A stretch of DNA of 64,000 bases from Clostridiales bacterium. Its GTDB lineage: Bacteria; Bacillota; Clostridia; Oscillospirales; Oscillospiraceae. Below are positions 51,055 through 60,725 of this stretch, one piece after another (within the stretch, counting starts at the first letter, position 1; every line of letters starts with the position of its first letter). Both the position numbers and the translations under genes were made by a program. The notes beneath the pieces were generated by a model, which was not told the origin of the DNA, made no database searches, and was given only the letters and a program-made list of their open reading frames with translations. The DNA lies in assembly GCA_012520295.1 (NCBI GenBank), contig JAAYOP010000088.1:20351-84350 (forward strand), given 5' to 3'.

Positions 51055-53661
51055 CTATTTTATAAGTTTTGCCGCCTTGGCCAGCTCCAGAAGAGGTATA
51101 CACGCAAAAGACAGCGCCAATCCAATAATATATGCTTTTGCGGGCAGGTACACCAGGTCAAACGCCGCAGAAACCGGGGTAAAGAGTACCAGCGCCATAA
51201 GTGCGGCGGATATCGCCGCCGCTATATTCAGTTTCCGGTTTGAAAACACCCCTATTCTAAACAGGGATTTGTATGATCTCATGTTAAATGCCTGGAATAT
51301 TTGTGACAGTGCAAGAATCATGAAGGCCAGCGTACGTCCGCCTTCCACGCTCCCATAAATATTCTCACCTGTAATAAACCCGGCAAGGGTGATAAAGGCA
51401 AATAAAAAACCGTATATTCCCACCCTGATACCGGTGCCATGGGCAAATAATCCTTCATCTTTAGGGCGTGGCTTTTCTTTCATAATGTCCTTATCAACAC
51501 TTTCCATACCAAGAGCGATAGCCGGCAAGCTGTCTGTAACCAGATTGATCCAAAGCAACTGCAAGGGCAAAAGCGGCGTTTTCCCCCACAGAATCATGGC
51601 AAAAAATACCGTCAGTATCTCGCCGAAATTGGTCCCTAGAAGATATCCGATTACTTTCTTAATGTTGGCATATATGCCCCGCCCTTCTCTGACAGCCTCC
51701 ACAATAGTCGCAAAATTGTCGTCTGTCAGCGTCATATCCGCCGCGCCCTTCGCCACATCGGTGCCGGTTATACCCATCGCACACCCAATATCCGCGGCTT
51801 TCAGAGCAGGAGCATCGTTAACGCCGTCGCCGGTCATGGCAACAATCTCTCCCTGACGCTGCCAGGCATGCACAATTCTGATTTTATTCTCAGGGGAAAC
51901 CCTGGCGTAAACCGAGATGTTTCTGACTCTGGCATCCAGCTGCTCATCAGTCAGGGCGTCCAGCTGAGCGCCTGTAAGAGCGTCATCCCCCTCGCTGTAT
52001 ATACCAATCTCCCGCGCTATGGCCGCTGCTGTCACCACATGGTCACCGGTAATCATAACAGGCTTTATGCCAGCCTCGCGACAAAGAGCCACAGCCTCCG
52101 CGGCTTCCGGCCTGGGCGGGTCTATCATTCCCACCATTCCGGCAAATATCAGGTCCTTTTCAAGGTTTTCCGGAGTTGGCTTTTGCGGAACCCGCTCGAT
52201 TTCCTTGCAGGCTATTGCCAGAACCCGCAGCGCGTCCTTTGCCATTGCCTCATTGACTTTTTCTGCAGCTTCAATATTGCCGGAGATACACCGGGACGCC
52301 AGTGCGTCAAAGGCCCCTTTTACGATAACGATGTTTTTACCTTCAATATTATTGACGGAGGTCATTAGCTTCCGATCCGAGTCAAAGGGCAAAACCGCCA
52401 GGCGAGGATATTTTGAAATGAGTTCTTCCTTGGTCAAACCATTTTTATATGCCGCGTATATAATGGAGGTTTCGGTAGGGTCTCCTATATGCTCCACTTC
52501 ACTGTCCTTCACCGTAATGGCGGCTTCAGAGCAGAGAGTTCCTAATATCAGGAGCTTTTTAACACTCTCGGAGTTATTCTCCGATACTGCCTCCGGCTCG
52601 TCAGCGCCGTCCACATAGGCTTTAACGAGGGTCATCCTGTTTTGGGTGAGTGTGCCGGTCTTATCCGAGCATATTACCGAGGCTCCGCCAAGGGTTTCTA
52701 CGGCCGGAAGCCTTCGTATTATCGCGTTTCGCTTAACCATTCTCTGGACACCTATTGATAATACAATGGTCACGATGGCCGGAAGCCCCTCCGGAATGGC
52801 TGAAACCGCAAGGGATACCGCGGTCATAAACATCTCAAGTATCTGCTTGCCCTCAATAATTCCAATTATAAATACTATGGCACAGGCAGCAAGGGCAATT
52901 ATTCCGAGCTTTTTACCCAAAACCGAGAGCTTTTTCTGCAGTGGAGTATCCGACTCAGCCTCGTTATCAAGCAGCCCGGCTATTCTTCCCATTTCGGTTT
53001 TCATACCTGTTGCAGTCACAACAGCCGTCGCCGAGCCGTATGTGATTGTGCAGCCTGAATAGACCATGTTAAGTCTGTCGCCCAAGGGGGCATTTTCTTC
53101 CACAGCCGCCTGACTGTCCTTCTCTGAAGGCACCGATTCACCGGTCAGAGCGGATTCTTCTGATTTGAGGCTGCCAGACTTTATAAGCCTTGCATCCGCC
53201 GGAACAAAATCGCCTGCTTCAAGACGTATGATATCCCCAGGCACCAGCTCGGCAGCGTCGACAATGTGCTCCTTTCCTTCCCTTATGACTCTTGCATGAG
53301 GGGCGGACATCTTTTTGAGGGCTTCCAGTGCCTTTTCCGCCTTGCTTTCCTGCAGGACTCCCATAACAGCGTTCAGCACCACAATAAGCACTATCAACAG
53401 CGGCTCAATAAATTCCTTTATCTCTCCTTCCGTGCAGGCCACTATAAAAGAAATTGCCGCCGCCGCGATAAGAATTAAAATCATGACATCCCTGAACTGG
53501 TCCAGGAACCTGCGAAGCAACGTCTTTTTCTTTTTTTCCTCCAGTCTGTTCTCCCCATATCTGGCTCTGCGCTCAAGAACCTGCGATTGAGTCAAACCCT
53601 TTGCAGTATCGGTATTAAGCTCTCCCACAAGCTCCTGGAGCTTGACATAATGCGATAGCAT
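51055..53661 (-). CDS. P-type cation ATPase, Ca2+/Mn2+ (PMCA/SERCA-like) class
   Basis: An 868-aa type IIA/IIB P-ATPase. Visible features: an N-terminal cation-ATPase segment, actuator loop LTGESVP, the M4 motif IPEGLPA, the phosphorylation site SDKTGTLTQNRM, GDGVNDAPAL in the hinge, the M6 motif NLVTDSLPA, and the C-terminal helices. The M4 and M6 motifs are those of Ca2+ (and Mn2+) pumps. Because it sits behind a yybP-ykoY-type Mn2+ riboswitch, export of Mn2+, perhaps with Ca2+, is likely. Start ATG 53661 with GGGAG upstream. Confidence 0.92.
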   Translation of the reverse strand: MLSHYVKLQELVGELNTDTAKGLTQSQVLERRARYGENRLEEKKKKTLLRRFLDQFRDVMILILIAAAAISFIVACTEGEIKEFIEPLLIVLIVVLNAVMGVLQESKAEKALEALKKMSAPHARVIREGKEHIVDAAELVPGDIIRLEAGDFVPADARLIKSGSLKSEESALTGESVPSEKDSQAAVEENAPLGDRLNMVYSGCTITYGSATAVVTATGMKTEMGRIAGLLDNEAESDTPLQKKLSVLGKKLGIIALAACAIVFIIGIIEGKQILEMFMTAVSLAVSAIPEGLPAIVTIVLSIGVQRMVKRNAIIRRLPAVETLGGASVICSDKTGTLTQNRMTLVKAYVDGADEPEAVSENNSESVKKLLILGTLCSEAAITVKDSEVEHIGDPTETSIIYAAYKNGLTKEELISKYPRLAVLPFDSDRKLMTSVNNIEGKNIVIVKGAFDALASRCISGNIEAAEKVNEAMAKDALRVLAIACKEIERVPQKPTPENLEKDLIFAGMVGMIDPPRPEAAEAVALCREAGIKPVMITGDHVVTAAAIAREIGIYSEGDDALTGAQLDALTDEQLDARVRNISVYARVSPENKIRIVHAWQRQGEIVAMTGDGVNDAPALKAADIGCAMGITGTDVAKGAADMTLTDDNFATIVEAVREGRGIYANIKKVIGYLLGTNFGEILTVFFAMILWGKTPLLPLQLLWINLVTDSLPAIALGMESVDKDIMKEKPRPKDEGLFAHGTGIRVGIYGFLFAFITLAGFITGENIYGSVEGGRTLAFMILALSQIFQAFNMRSYKSLFRIGVFSNRKLNIAAAISAALMALVLFTPVSAAFDLVYLPAKAYIIGLALSFACIPLLELAKAAKLIK

Positions 53662-53803
53662 TCAACCATCTCCCGTTGAAAGGTTTTTATTTAATACCAG
53701 CCCTGAGGCCATTTGGAATATCGGTCTGATTTACCTGCCCATATTTACACGGCAGTCTTTCATTATATGCAAAAATAAGAGTTTTACCATTTGTGCGAGT
53801 TTA

Positions 53804-53854
53804 TAAAAAAATCAAGACTTTTATTGCCAAAAAAATTCGACAATAAAAGTCTTG
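53804..53854 (-). terminator. Riboswitch expression-platform terminator
   Basis: On the minus strand CAAGACTTTTATTG-loop-CAATAAAAGTCTTG followed by ATTTTTTT (53804-53812). It stops transcription between the aptamer and the ATPase unless the aptamer is ligand-bound. Confidence 0.8.
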
Positions 53855-53864
53855 CTTTAAAACA

Positions 53865-53940
53865 ATAGCGGGTCTTTCGGCCGTAATGACGCCAGTTGTA
53901 ACGGAAAAAGATTATTCCGTAAGCTACTCCCTTTTATTTA
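53865..53940 (-). promoter_or_regulatory. yybP-ykoY (Mn2+) riboswitch candidate
   Basis: Minus strand: AAAAGGGAGTAGC (53923-53935) and, about 45 bases later, CCGAAAGACCCGC (53868-53880). These match the conserved L1 GGGGAGUAGC and the closing AAGACC of the yybP-ykoY aptamer; between them TTACGGAA/TTCCGTTAC forms a stem and CGTCATTACGG the second-arm loop. It is compact relative to Bacillus examples. Upstream is a promoter (TTGACA at 53980-53985, 17 bp, TAGTTT), downstream a terminator, then the P-type ATPase, a known target of this class. Confidence 0.72.
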
Positions 53941-54059
53941 TCCTCTATTCAAGACAAAACTAGCATATAACTCAAGCTTTGTCAATTGCTTTTTTTAGTT
54001 GTTTTTGTCGATTGATATCTGTATAGTACAGTGCCTTATTCCGGTGCCACGGGGAGGCA

Positions 54060-54110
54060 AAAGGGGCTGTCGCCGAGAATACACATTCTGTGCGACGCCC
54101 CTCGTTTTTT
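54060..54110 (-). terminator. Bidirectional terminator after the ABC exporter operon
   Basis: AGGGGCTGTCGC ... GCGACGCCCCT; plus-strand T-run TTTTTT (54105-54110) and minus-strand CTTTTGCC. It lies directly beyond the stop codon of the exporter subunit. Confidence 0.75.
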
Positions 54111-56048
54111 CTAATCGGCAGGCTGGGAGACCCTTTCAAACTGGCTGTTATAGAGCTGAGCATAAAAGCCGTTTTCAGCCATGAGCTCATCGTGGGTTCC
54201 CTGCTCTACTATATCGCCGTCCCTCATACAGAGTATGAGGTCCGCGTTTCTTATGGTGGAAAGCCTGTGGGCAATTATAAAGCTGGTTCTGCCCTTCATG
54301 AGATTGTCCATTGCCCTTTGTATCAGTATCTCGGTTCTTGTGTCAACGGAGCTGGTAGCCTCGTCGAGTATCAGGATTTTTTTATCTGCCAGTATGGCCC
54401 GGGCTATGGTAAGCAGCTGTTTCTGGCCCTGTGATATATTTGAAGATTCTTCGTTTATAACCATCTGATAGCTGCCGGGCAGTGTTCTGACAAAATGGTC
54501 CACCTGAGCAGCCTTCGCCGCTTTGACAACCTCCTCGTCGGACGCGTTTAAATTGCCGTAGCGAATGTTTTCCATGATAGTTCCGTTGAAAAGCCAGGTG
54601 TCCTGCAAAACCATACTCAGTACCGAGCGTAAATCCTTCCGGGCAAACTCCGCAATATTGTAGCCGTCTATGTATATGGCACCGTCATCTAAATCATGGA
54701 AGCGCATCAGAAGCTTCACCATCGTGGTTTTGCCCGCTCCGGTGGGTCCGACTATGGCTATTTTCTGGCCAGCCTTAACGGAAGCCGAGAAGTCCTTTAT
54801 TACAGGTTCGTCCTTGTTATAAGAGAACTTCACATGGTCAAAGCTGACATCTCCCTTTATTTCCATTTTGCTCATCTCATAGCGGACTTCCCCGTCGGTC
54901 TCCTCTTCTTCATCAAGGAACTCGAATACACGTTCCGCAGCGGCCGCCATAGACTGCATCTGGCTTGATATATTTGCTATTTGTCTGATGGGTTGGGTGA
55001 AGCTGCGAATATACTGGAGAAATGCCTGGATATCGCCCACCATCAATGCCTTTGCGGCTGTCATATAGGCACCAAGGATGCAGATTACCACATATCCTAT
55101 GTGCTCGATTATATTCATTATGGGCATCATAAGACCGGTTAAGAACTGGGCCCTCCAGGCGGAATTATAGAGCTTGTCATTGAGTTCATCAAATTCTCTC
55201 AGAGCCCTTTCTTCCCCACTGAAAGCCTTTATAACCGTATGCCCGCCGTACATCTCCTCCACATGGCCGTTAACGGCTCCCAAATATTTCTGCTGGTTCC
55301 TGTAGTGTTTTTGAGAAAGCTTTACTGTGAGCATTGTGAATATGGCGCTCACTGGTATCATACACATGGCCACCAGTGTAAGCTTCCAGCTTATCGAAAT
55401 CATCATAATGAGGACAAAGACAAGCGTGGCAATTGTGCGAATGGACTGGGTAATGCTGTTGGTCATCCCCTGAGTCATCGTGTCCACATCGTTGGTTATT
55501 CTTGACAGGACCTCTCCGTGGGTCATGGTATTAAAGTATTTGACCGGCAACCGGTTTATTTTTTCCATCATGGTGTTCCTGAGGTTATAGCCGATTTTTG
55601 TGGATATTTCCGCTATAATAAACCCTTGCAGGTATGAAAACACCATGCTGACAATATACAGGCCAAGGAGTGTTATAATTATGCTCCCGATATACTCGAA
55701 ATCTATACCTTTGCTGCCGCCCGTTGCCATCTCCATAACTCCCCTGGACAGCTCATTTGTAATCAGAGAGAGTATTTTAGGACCGACTGCCGTGAAAACC
55801 GTTGTGGCGGCCGAGCAGAAGGCCACAAGCAGAAGATGCCATTTAAAGGGGGACACATAGCCTATTAGCTTTTTAATGCTGCCCCTGAAGTTTTTGGGTT
55901 TCTCTCCACCCATCATTATGGGTCCTCTCGGTCCTCTTGGCCGCCGTCCCGGAGGCATTCTGTTGGGCATGGAGTTCTTCGGCGGGTGCGGTCCAGGAGG
56001 CATTTTGTCTTTTGCGCCATGAGACCCATTTACCTTGGATTCATTCAT
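54111..56048 (-). CDS. ABC exporter half-transporter, second subunit of a heterodimer (MdlB/LmrD-like)
   Basis: A 645-aa half-transporter: six transmembrane helices followed by an ATPase with Walker A GPTGAGKTT, signature ISQGQKQLL, Walker B ILILDEATSSVD, and H-loop IAHRLST. The N-terminus (about 1-50) is unusually rich in Pro/Arg/Gly/Met (MPPGPHPPKN, MPNRMPPGRRPRGPRGP). It overlaps the first subunit as ATGA and together they form a lipid- or drug-type exporter; the substrate is unknown. Confidence 0.92.
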   Translation of the reverse strand: MNESKVNGSHGAKDKMPPGPHPPKNSMPNRMPPGRRPRGPRGPIMMGGEKPKNFRGSIKKLIGYVSPFKWHLLLVAFCSAATTVFTAVGPKILSLITNELSRGVMEMATGGSKGIDFEYIGSIIITLLGLYIVSMVFSYLQGFIIAEISTKIGYNLRNTMMEKINRLPVKYFNTMTHGEVLSRITNDVDTMTQGMTNSITQSIRTIATLVFVLIMMISISWKLTLVAMCMIPVSAIFTMLTVKLSQKHYRNQQKYLGAVNGHVEEMYGGHTVIKAFSGEERALREFDELNDKLYNSAWRAQFLTGLMMPIMNIIEHIGYVVICILGAYMTAAKALMVGDIQAFLQYIRSFTQPIRQIANISSQMQSMAAAAERVFEFLDEEEETDGEVRYEMSKMEIKGDVSFDHVKFSYNKDEPVIKDFSASVKAGQKIAIVGPTGAGKTTMVKLLMRFHDLDDGAIYIDGYNIAEFARKDLRSVLSMVLQDTWLFNGTIMENIRYGNLNASDEEVVKAAKAAQVDHFVRTLPGSYQMVINEESSNISQGQKQLLTIARAILADKKILILDEATSSVDTRTEILIQRAMDNLMKGRTSFIIAHRLSTIRNADLILCMRDGDIVEQGTHDELMAENGFYAQLYNSQFERVSQPAD

Positions 56049-58264
56049 GCCAATTCCTCCTTTGACAGCTGACTTTCAGCTATTTCTCTGTATTCTTCAC
56101 ATGTTTTTAACAGCTCGGAATGGGTGCCCCTGCCCACTATTCTCCCATCGTCCAGAACAATAATCTGGTCTGCGTTCATAATGGTGCTCACGCGCTGAGC
56201 AACGATGAGAACCGTGGCGTCTGAGGTATAGTTATGAAGGGCACTTCTTAAAGCTGCGTCAGTCTTATAGTCCAGGGCAGAAAAGCTGTCGTCGAATATG
56301 TATATGGGGGGATTTTTTACAAGAGCGCGGGCTATCGAAAGCCTCTGCTTTTGTCCACCGGACACATTATCTCCGCCCTGGGCAATCTCACTGCTCAGAC
56401 CCTCCTTCTGATGGAACACAAAATCCTCAGCCTGCGCAACCCTAATGGATTCTCTGATTTCCTCCTCGGTTGCCTCTTCTTTTCCGTATCTCATGTTGGA
56501 GCCTATATCTCCGCTAAACAGTACACCCTTCTGAGGTACATAACCTATATTTCTTCTGAGCTCCTCCTGCGAGATATCTCTGATATCAATACCGTCAATT
56601 TCTATGGAGCCTTCGGTCACATCATAAAACCGAGGTATAAGGTTTACCAGGGTTGATTTTCCGGAGCCGGTGGAGCCTATAAACGCTGTCGTTTTCCCCG
56701 CCTCCGCAGTAAAGGATACATTGCTTATAACACAGCTCTCAGCATCCCGGTATTTGAAGGACACGTTATTAAACGTAATGCGACCCTTTGCCCTTCCGCC
56801 AAGTGTTTTAAGGTTTTTGCCATCGGTAATCTCCGGCTCAGTATCGAGAACCTCCCGGATACGTCCGGCTGAGACCAGGGCACGGGGTACCATCATGAAC
56901 ATCATGGCTATCATTAGAAATGCCATGATTATCTGTGTGGCATATTGCATGAAGGCAAGCATGTCACCAAGCATAAGCTTTGACAGGCCGACCTGCTTTC
57001 CGCCCAGCCATATGATGAGCAGAGTGAAGCAGCCCATCAGGAAACTCAGCGTTGGGTCCATAAGAGCCATCATGCGCTCAACAAACCTGTGGGTATTTCT
57101 CATCTCGCGGTTTGCTTTCTCAAAACGGCTCTCTTCTCTCTCCTCATTTCCGAATGCCCTTATTACCATCAGTCCTGTAAGATTTTCACGGGACACCCGG
57201 TTGAGGTTGTCCAGGAGTTTTTGCATCAGCTTAAACTTCGGAACAACCGTTGAGAAAAGAGTTATCTGCAGCGCCATAAGAATTACAACTGCCACCGCAA
57301 TTATCCAGCTCATGGAATAGCTTTTGTTAACCGCCATGACAATGCCGCCAATACCCATGATGGGGGCTGAACACAGCATCCTTATTCCCATCATGGCAAA
57401 CATCTGCACCTGCTGAACATCATTAGTGCTTCTTGTTATCAGTGAGGCAGTTGAAAACCTGTCTATTTCCGTATGGGAAAAAGATTCCACCTTCTTGAAT
57501 ATATCCCTGCGCATCCGTCTTCCGATACCGGCCGACACTCTTGCGCTTATAAATCCTACGGATATTGTGGCTACAACACCTATCAGTATGACCACAAACA
57601 TTTTCAGCCCTGTATTGAGTATGGAATTAGTTTGAATTTTTTTTGTATTTGCCCCAAGCTCCGAGTAAAACTGCTTTGTGAAGGTTATACCCATTTCCGC
57701 ACCGTGCAAAAACACAGTGCCCTGGGCCTGGGAAATGGCAGCCTCCGCAGCCGGTCGATCCAAATTGTCAAACATGGAGTATATTTCATCTATACTCATC
57801 TCGGCGAAATTCACGTCTCCGCCTTCTCCGGTCTGATTTCCCAGCCCGGATTTCACGTATTCGGAGAATGATACCACGGCTTTTCCGTATATCAGCGACA
57901 GTTTGTTTATCAGCTCCTCATTGTCGGAAGCAACATTGAGCAGGTAAGCGGGCTTCTCCGACAGTGCCGTGAACTCCTCCGTTGCTCTTTTACTTTCTTC
58001 CGAACCGGGATAAGCCAATTCATAGGCGCTTTCAAACTGAGCTTTATCATCCTCAGACATAAATGCGATAACAAGGCCATAGGCATCCTCGCTCATTGCC
58101 CTTGGCACAGCGTCTCTAATGCCGCCTCGCATTATTCCTACATTTACAATCTCACTCATGTAGTTCGGCAGTGCAAGATCGGCAAAATTCTGGATAAAGA
58201 GTAAAGCTACCGCTATGCAAGCCAAGACCGCAAAAGGCTTCAAATACTTTAATATAAGTTTCAA
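56045..58264 (-). CDS. ABC exporter half-transporter, first subunit of a heterodimer (MdlA/LmrC-like)
   Basis: A 739-aa half-transporter with a long extracytoplasmic insertion (about 160 residues) between the first two membrane helices, as in clostridial heterodimeric exporters. ATPase: Walker A GSTGSGKST, signature VSGGQKQRLS, and a Walker B region IYIFDDSFSALD in which Asp replaces the catalytic Glu. This is the degenerate site typical of heterodimeric partners. Start is TTG 58264, eight bases after GGGAG. Confidence 0.92.
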   Translation of the reverse strand: MKLILKYLKPFAVLACIAVALLFIQNFADLALPNYMSEIVNVGIMRGGIRDAVPRAMSEDAYGLVIAFMSEDDKAQFESAYELAYPGSEESKRATEEFTALSEKPAYLLNVASDNEELINKLSLIYGKAVVSFSEYVKSGLGNQTGEGGDVNFAEMSIDEIYSMFDNLDRPAAEAAISQAQGTVFLHGAEMGITFTKQFYSELGANTKKIQTNSILNTGLKMFVVILIGVVATISVGFISARVSAGIGRRMRRDIFKKVESFSHTEIDRFSTASLITRSTNDVQQVQMFAMMGIRMLCSAPIMGIGGIVMAVNKSYSMSWIIAVAVVILMALQITLFSTVVPKFKLMQKLLDNLNRVSRENLTGLMVIRAFGNEEREESRFEKANREMRNTHRFVERMMALMDPTLSFLMGCFTLLIIWLGGKQVGLSKLMLGDMLAFMQYATQIIMAFLMIAMMFMMVPRALVSAGRIREVLDTEPEITDGKNLKTLGGRAKGRITFNNVSFKYRDAESCVISNVSFTAEAGKTTAFIGSTGSGKSTLVNLIPRFYDVTEGSIEIDGIDIRDISQEELRRNIGYVPQKGVLFSGDIGSNMRYGKEEATEEEIRESIRVAQAEDFVFHQKEGLSSEIAQGGDNVSGGQKQRLSIARALVKNPPIYIFDDSFSALDYKTDAALRSALHNYTSDATVLIVAQRVSTIMNADQIIVLDDGRIVGRGTHSELLKTCEEYREIAESQLSKEELA

Positions 58265-58286
58265 GCCAATTTCTCCCTTTCAGCAT

Positions 58287-58868
58287 TTATAAGGCATAAT
58301 CCTGATTATAGCCTCTCTTAAACGCGCTAATATTCAATTCCGCCAGCTTAGCCGGCACAAACCGGGTGATAAGGGCTTCCCAATCGATATTCTCCAGCTC
58401 CAGCAGTCTTGCCAAAGCGCCGAGCAGACATATGTTCTGTACCTTTATGTTGCCCATTTCCTCAGCAATCTGCCCTGCCGGAACCAGTGTTACATTTCCT
58501 GTTACGTTGTTGAGCACCCGGTGAGCATCATGGGGATATTCGGACTGTCCGAGCAGCACAGGCATGGAGTATATCTCCCTTGTGTCCATAACAATCCTGC
58601 CGCCCTTTTTAAGATATGGCAAGGCTCTGAGAGCCTCGGCTTTTTCAAAGGCCAGTATTATATCTGCCTCGCCCAGGCCGATATTCGGAGCATATACCCT
58701 GTCTCCATATTTCAGCTGTGTGTTTACCGTGCCGCCTCGCTGGGACATCCCGTGTATTTCGCTCATTTTAACATCATAACCACAGCCAACCAGGGCTTCC
58801 GCCAGTATCTTCGCCGTCAGTATAATGCCCTGCCCACCTACTCCGGTCATTAAAATACTTTTTGTCAT
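58287..58868 (-). CDS. iorB: Indolepyruvate ferredoxin oxidoreductase, beta subunit
   Basis: A 193-aa gamma-domain protein of 2-oxoacid:ferredoxin oxidoreductase, with SILMTGVGGQGIILTAKIL (start), SEIHGMSQRGG and VNTQLKYGDRVYAP, typical of IorB. It completes the aryl-pyruvate oxidoreductase with IorA. Start ATG 58868 overlaps the iorA stop (ATGA). Aromatic amino acids converted to 2-oxo acids are decarboxylated to aryl-acetyl-CoA with ferredoxin reduction. Confidence 0.93.
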   Translation of the reverse strand: MTKSILMTGVGGQGIILTAKILAEALVGCGYDVKMSEIHGMSQRGGTVNTQLKYGDRVYAPNIGLGEADIILAFEKAEALRALPYLKKGGRIVMDTREIYSMPVLLGQSEYPHDAHRVLNNVTGNVTLVPAGQIAEEMGNIKVQNICLLGALARLLELENIDWEALITRFVPAKLAELNISAFKRGYNQDYAL

Positions 58869-60643
58869 CTTCCGCCCTCCACTCTGGAAATGGCATCGAA
58901 TTTGCACATCTGGGCGCAAAGCTCACATCCCGTGCAGCTTGCCGGATCTGCAATTATCGCCTTTTTATTCTCAAAAGCCATGGCCGGGCATGCTATTTTC
59001 ATACATGCCTTGCAGCCCCTGCACTTATCCTGGTCTATCACGCAGCGAGCTCCCCTGTTAGCCTTTATAACCTCCTTGAGAAGAGCGCAGGGCCTCTTAG
59101 CGACGATTACAAATATACCCTCCGTTTCAAGGGCTTCGTCAATTGCCGCTCCCATCTGTTCCTGGTCAATTGGGTCCACAATTTTAACACGGCTTTTGTC
59201 TATACCCGTGGAGTATATCATCTGCACTATGTCTATGGCAGGCACCTCATACCCCATCAGGTCCTTCTGTGTGCCGGCATTTTCCTGATGCCCCGTCATA
59301 GCGGTTATGCTGTTGTCCAATACACACAGGCAAACATCCGCACAGGTATGGACCGCGTCCAACAGGCTTGTAAAGCCTGAGTGGTAAAATGTGGAGTCTC
59401 CCAGGATACCAAATACCTTTCTCTTGTCACCTTGAAGCTTGGCGGCTTTGGACAGGCCAATAGGTATCGAAAACCCGGAACCCATGCATATACCGATATC
59501 GAAGCCGTAAAAGGGCGCATTCACACCGAGTGAATAGCATCCTATATCTCCCACCGCGATTATTTTGTCCTTGCGCACAGACATGGCGTAATAAAAACCT
59601 CTGTGGGGACATCCCGCGCACAGTACGGGAGGACGGGGCGGTGCGTTTATCCCGGCTTCGTATATTTCGGGCTCGGCCTCCAGGCCAAAGGCCTGCCTGA
59701 TCTTATGGGCATCAAGCTCTCCCTGGCAGCCCAGCATCTCTTTACCTGTGCAGGGTATGCCCAGAGCTTTCACATATGACTCCAGATAACCTTCGCCCTC
59801 TTCTATTATGTAAACCTTCTCCAGCCCGGCAGCAAATTCCCGTACCAGCCTGTCTGAAATTGGGTATGTAATCCCCAGCTTCAGGTAGTTCACACTGTCT
59901 CCAAAGGCTTCCTTCGCGTGCATATACGATATTCCCGATGAAATAACCCCTATGGATGAGCCGTTATCCTCCACCCTGTTGAGGGGCGAGGAATATGCAT
60001 ATTCCTTCAGCCTGTTCAGGTTTTGCTCAACGGCAACATGCCTCTTTCTGGCGTTGACGGGCAGCATGGCATATTTCTCAGGCTTTGAGGTGTATGCCAC
60101 AGGGGGCGCCCCAGCCCTTTCGCCAAGCTCAACTACGCTCTTGGAATGACAGACTCTTGTGGTCATCCTCAGGAGCATAACCAGATCAAATTTCTCACCC
60201 AGCTCAAAAGCTGCTTTTGTAAATTCTTTGCACTCCTGTGAATCCGAGGGCTCCAGCATTCCCAGCTTCGCGTGGGGCGCATACAGCCTGTTGTCCTGTT
60301 CATTTTGAGAGCTGTGACAACCCGGATCGTCTGCCGACACTATCAAAAGACCCGCGTTGACGCCTGTATAGGCAGCTGAGAAGATGGGATCACTTGCCAC
60401 ATTCATCCCCACATGCTTCATAGCCGCAAGCGCCCTGACCCCGCCGATAGAAGCGCCAATCGCAATCTCGGTTGCTGTTTTTTCGTTATTTGCCCATGTG
60501 CAATAGATCTCGTCCTTGTACAAGGAAATGTTCTCAAGAATCTCAGTACTTGGTGTGCCCGGATAAGCGGCCGCAACCGATACTCCCGCTTCCCAGGCAC
60601 CTCTTGCTACGGCTTCATCACCGCTCATAATGACTCGTTGCAT
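58865..60643 (-). CDS. iorA: Indolepyruvate ferredoxin oxidoreductase, alpha subunit
   Basis: A 592-aa TPP enzyme of the IorA family: pyrimidine-binding domain at the start (GDEAVARGAWEAGVSVAAAYPGTPS), TPP-binding region GDIGCYSLG and GDSTFYHSG, and at the C-terminus two 4Fe-4S clusters (CRGCKACMKIACP and CTGCELCAQMC). It oxidises indole-, phenyl- or hydroxyphenylpyruvate. Paired with iorB in one minus-strand unit; a likely part of aromatic amino-acid fermentation with the LIV importer. Confidence 0.95.
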   Translation of the reverse strand: MQRVIMSGDEAVARGAWEAGVSVAAAYPGTPSTEILENISLYKDEIYCTWANNEKTATEIAIGASIGGVRALAAMKHVGMNVASDPIFSAAYTGVNAGLLIVSADDPGCHSSQNEQDNRLYAPHAKLGMLEPSDSQECKEFTKAAFELGEKFDLVMLLRMTTRVCHSKSVVELGERAGAPPVAYTSKPEKYAMLPVNARKRHVAVEQNLNRLKEYAYSSPLNRVEDNGSSIGVISSGISYMHAKEAFGDSVNYLKLGITYPISDRLVREFAAGLEKVYIIEEGEGYLESYVKALGIPCTGKEMLGCQGELDAHKIRQAFGLEAEPEIYEAGINAPPRPPVLCAGCPHRGFYYAMSVRKDKIIAVGDIGCYSLGVNAPFYGFDIGICMGSGFSIPIGLSKAAKLQGDKRKVFGILGDSTFYHSGFTSLLDAVHTCADVCLCVLDNSITAMTGHQENAGTQKDLMGYEVPAIDIVQMIYSTGIDKSRVKIVDPIDQEQMGAAIDEALETEGIFVIVAKRPCALLKEVIKANRGARCVIDQDKCRGCKACMKIACPAMAFENKKAIIADPASCTGCELCAQMCKFDAISRVEGGR

Positions 60644-60665
60644 AGAATCTCTCCTATTGCCGGCT

Positions 60666-60725
60666 TTTAATTAATGTCTGCTGAACAATTCCAAAACGCA
60701 TTTGCTCAGTGAACATTAATTAGCC
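60666..60725 (+). repeat. Dispersed palindromic repeat, copy H (minimal unit)
   Basis: A 55-60-bp unit made almost only of the two ends: TTAATTAATGTCTGCTGAAC and GCTCAGTGAACATTAATTAG are near-inverted repeats. It shows the terminal inverted repeat TAATTAATGTYYRCTGARC of the family without the internal hairpins. Confidence 0.75.
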
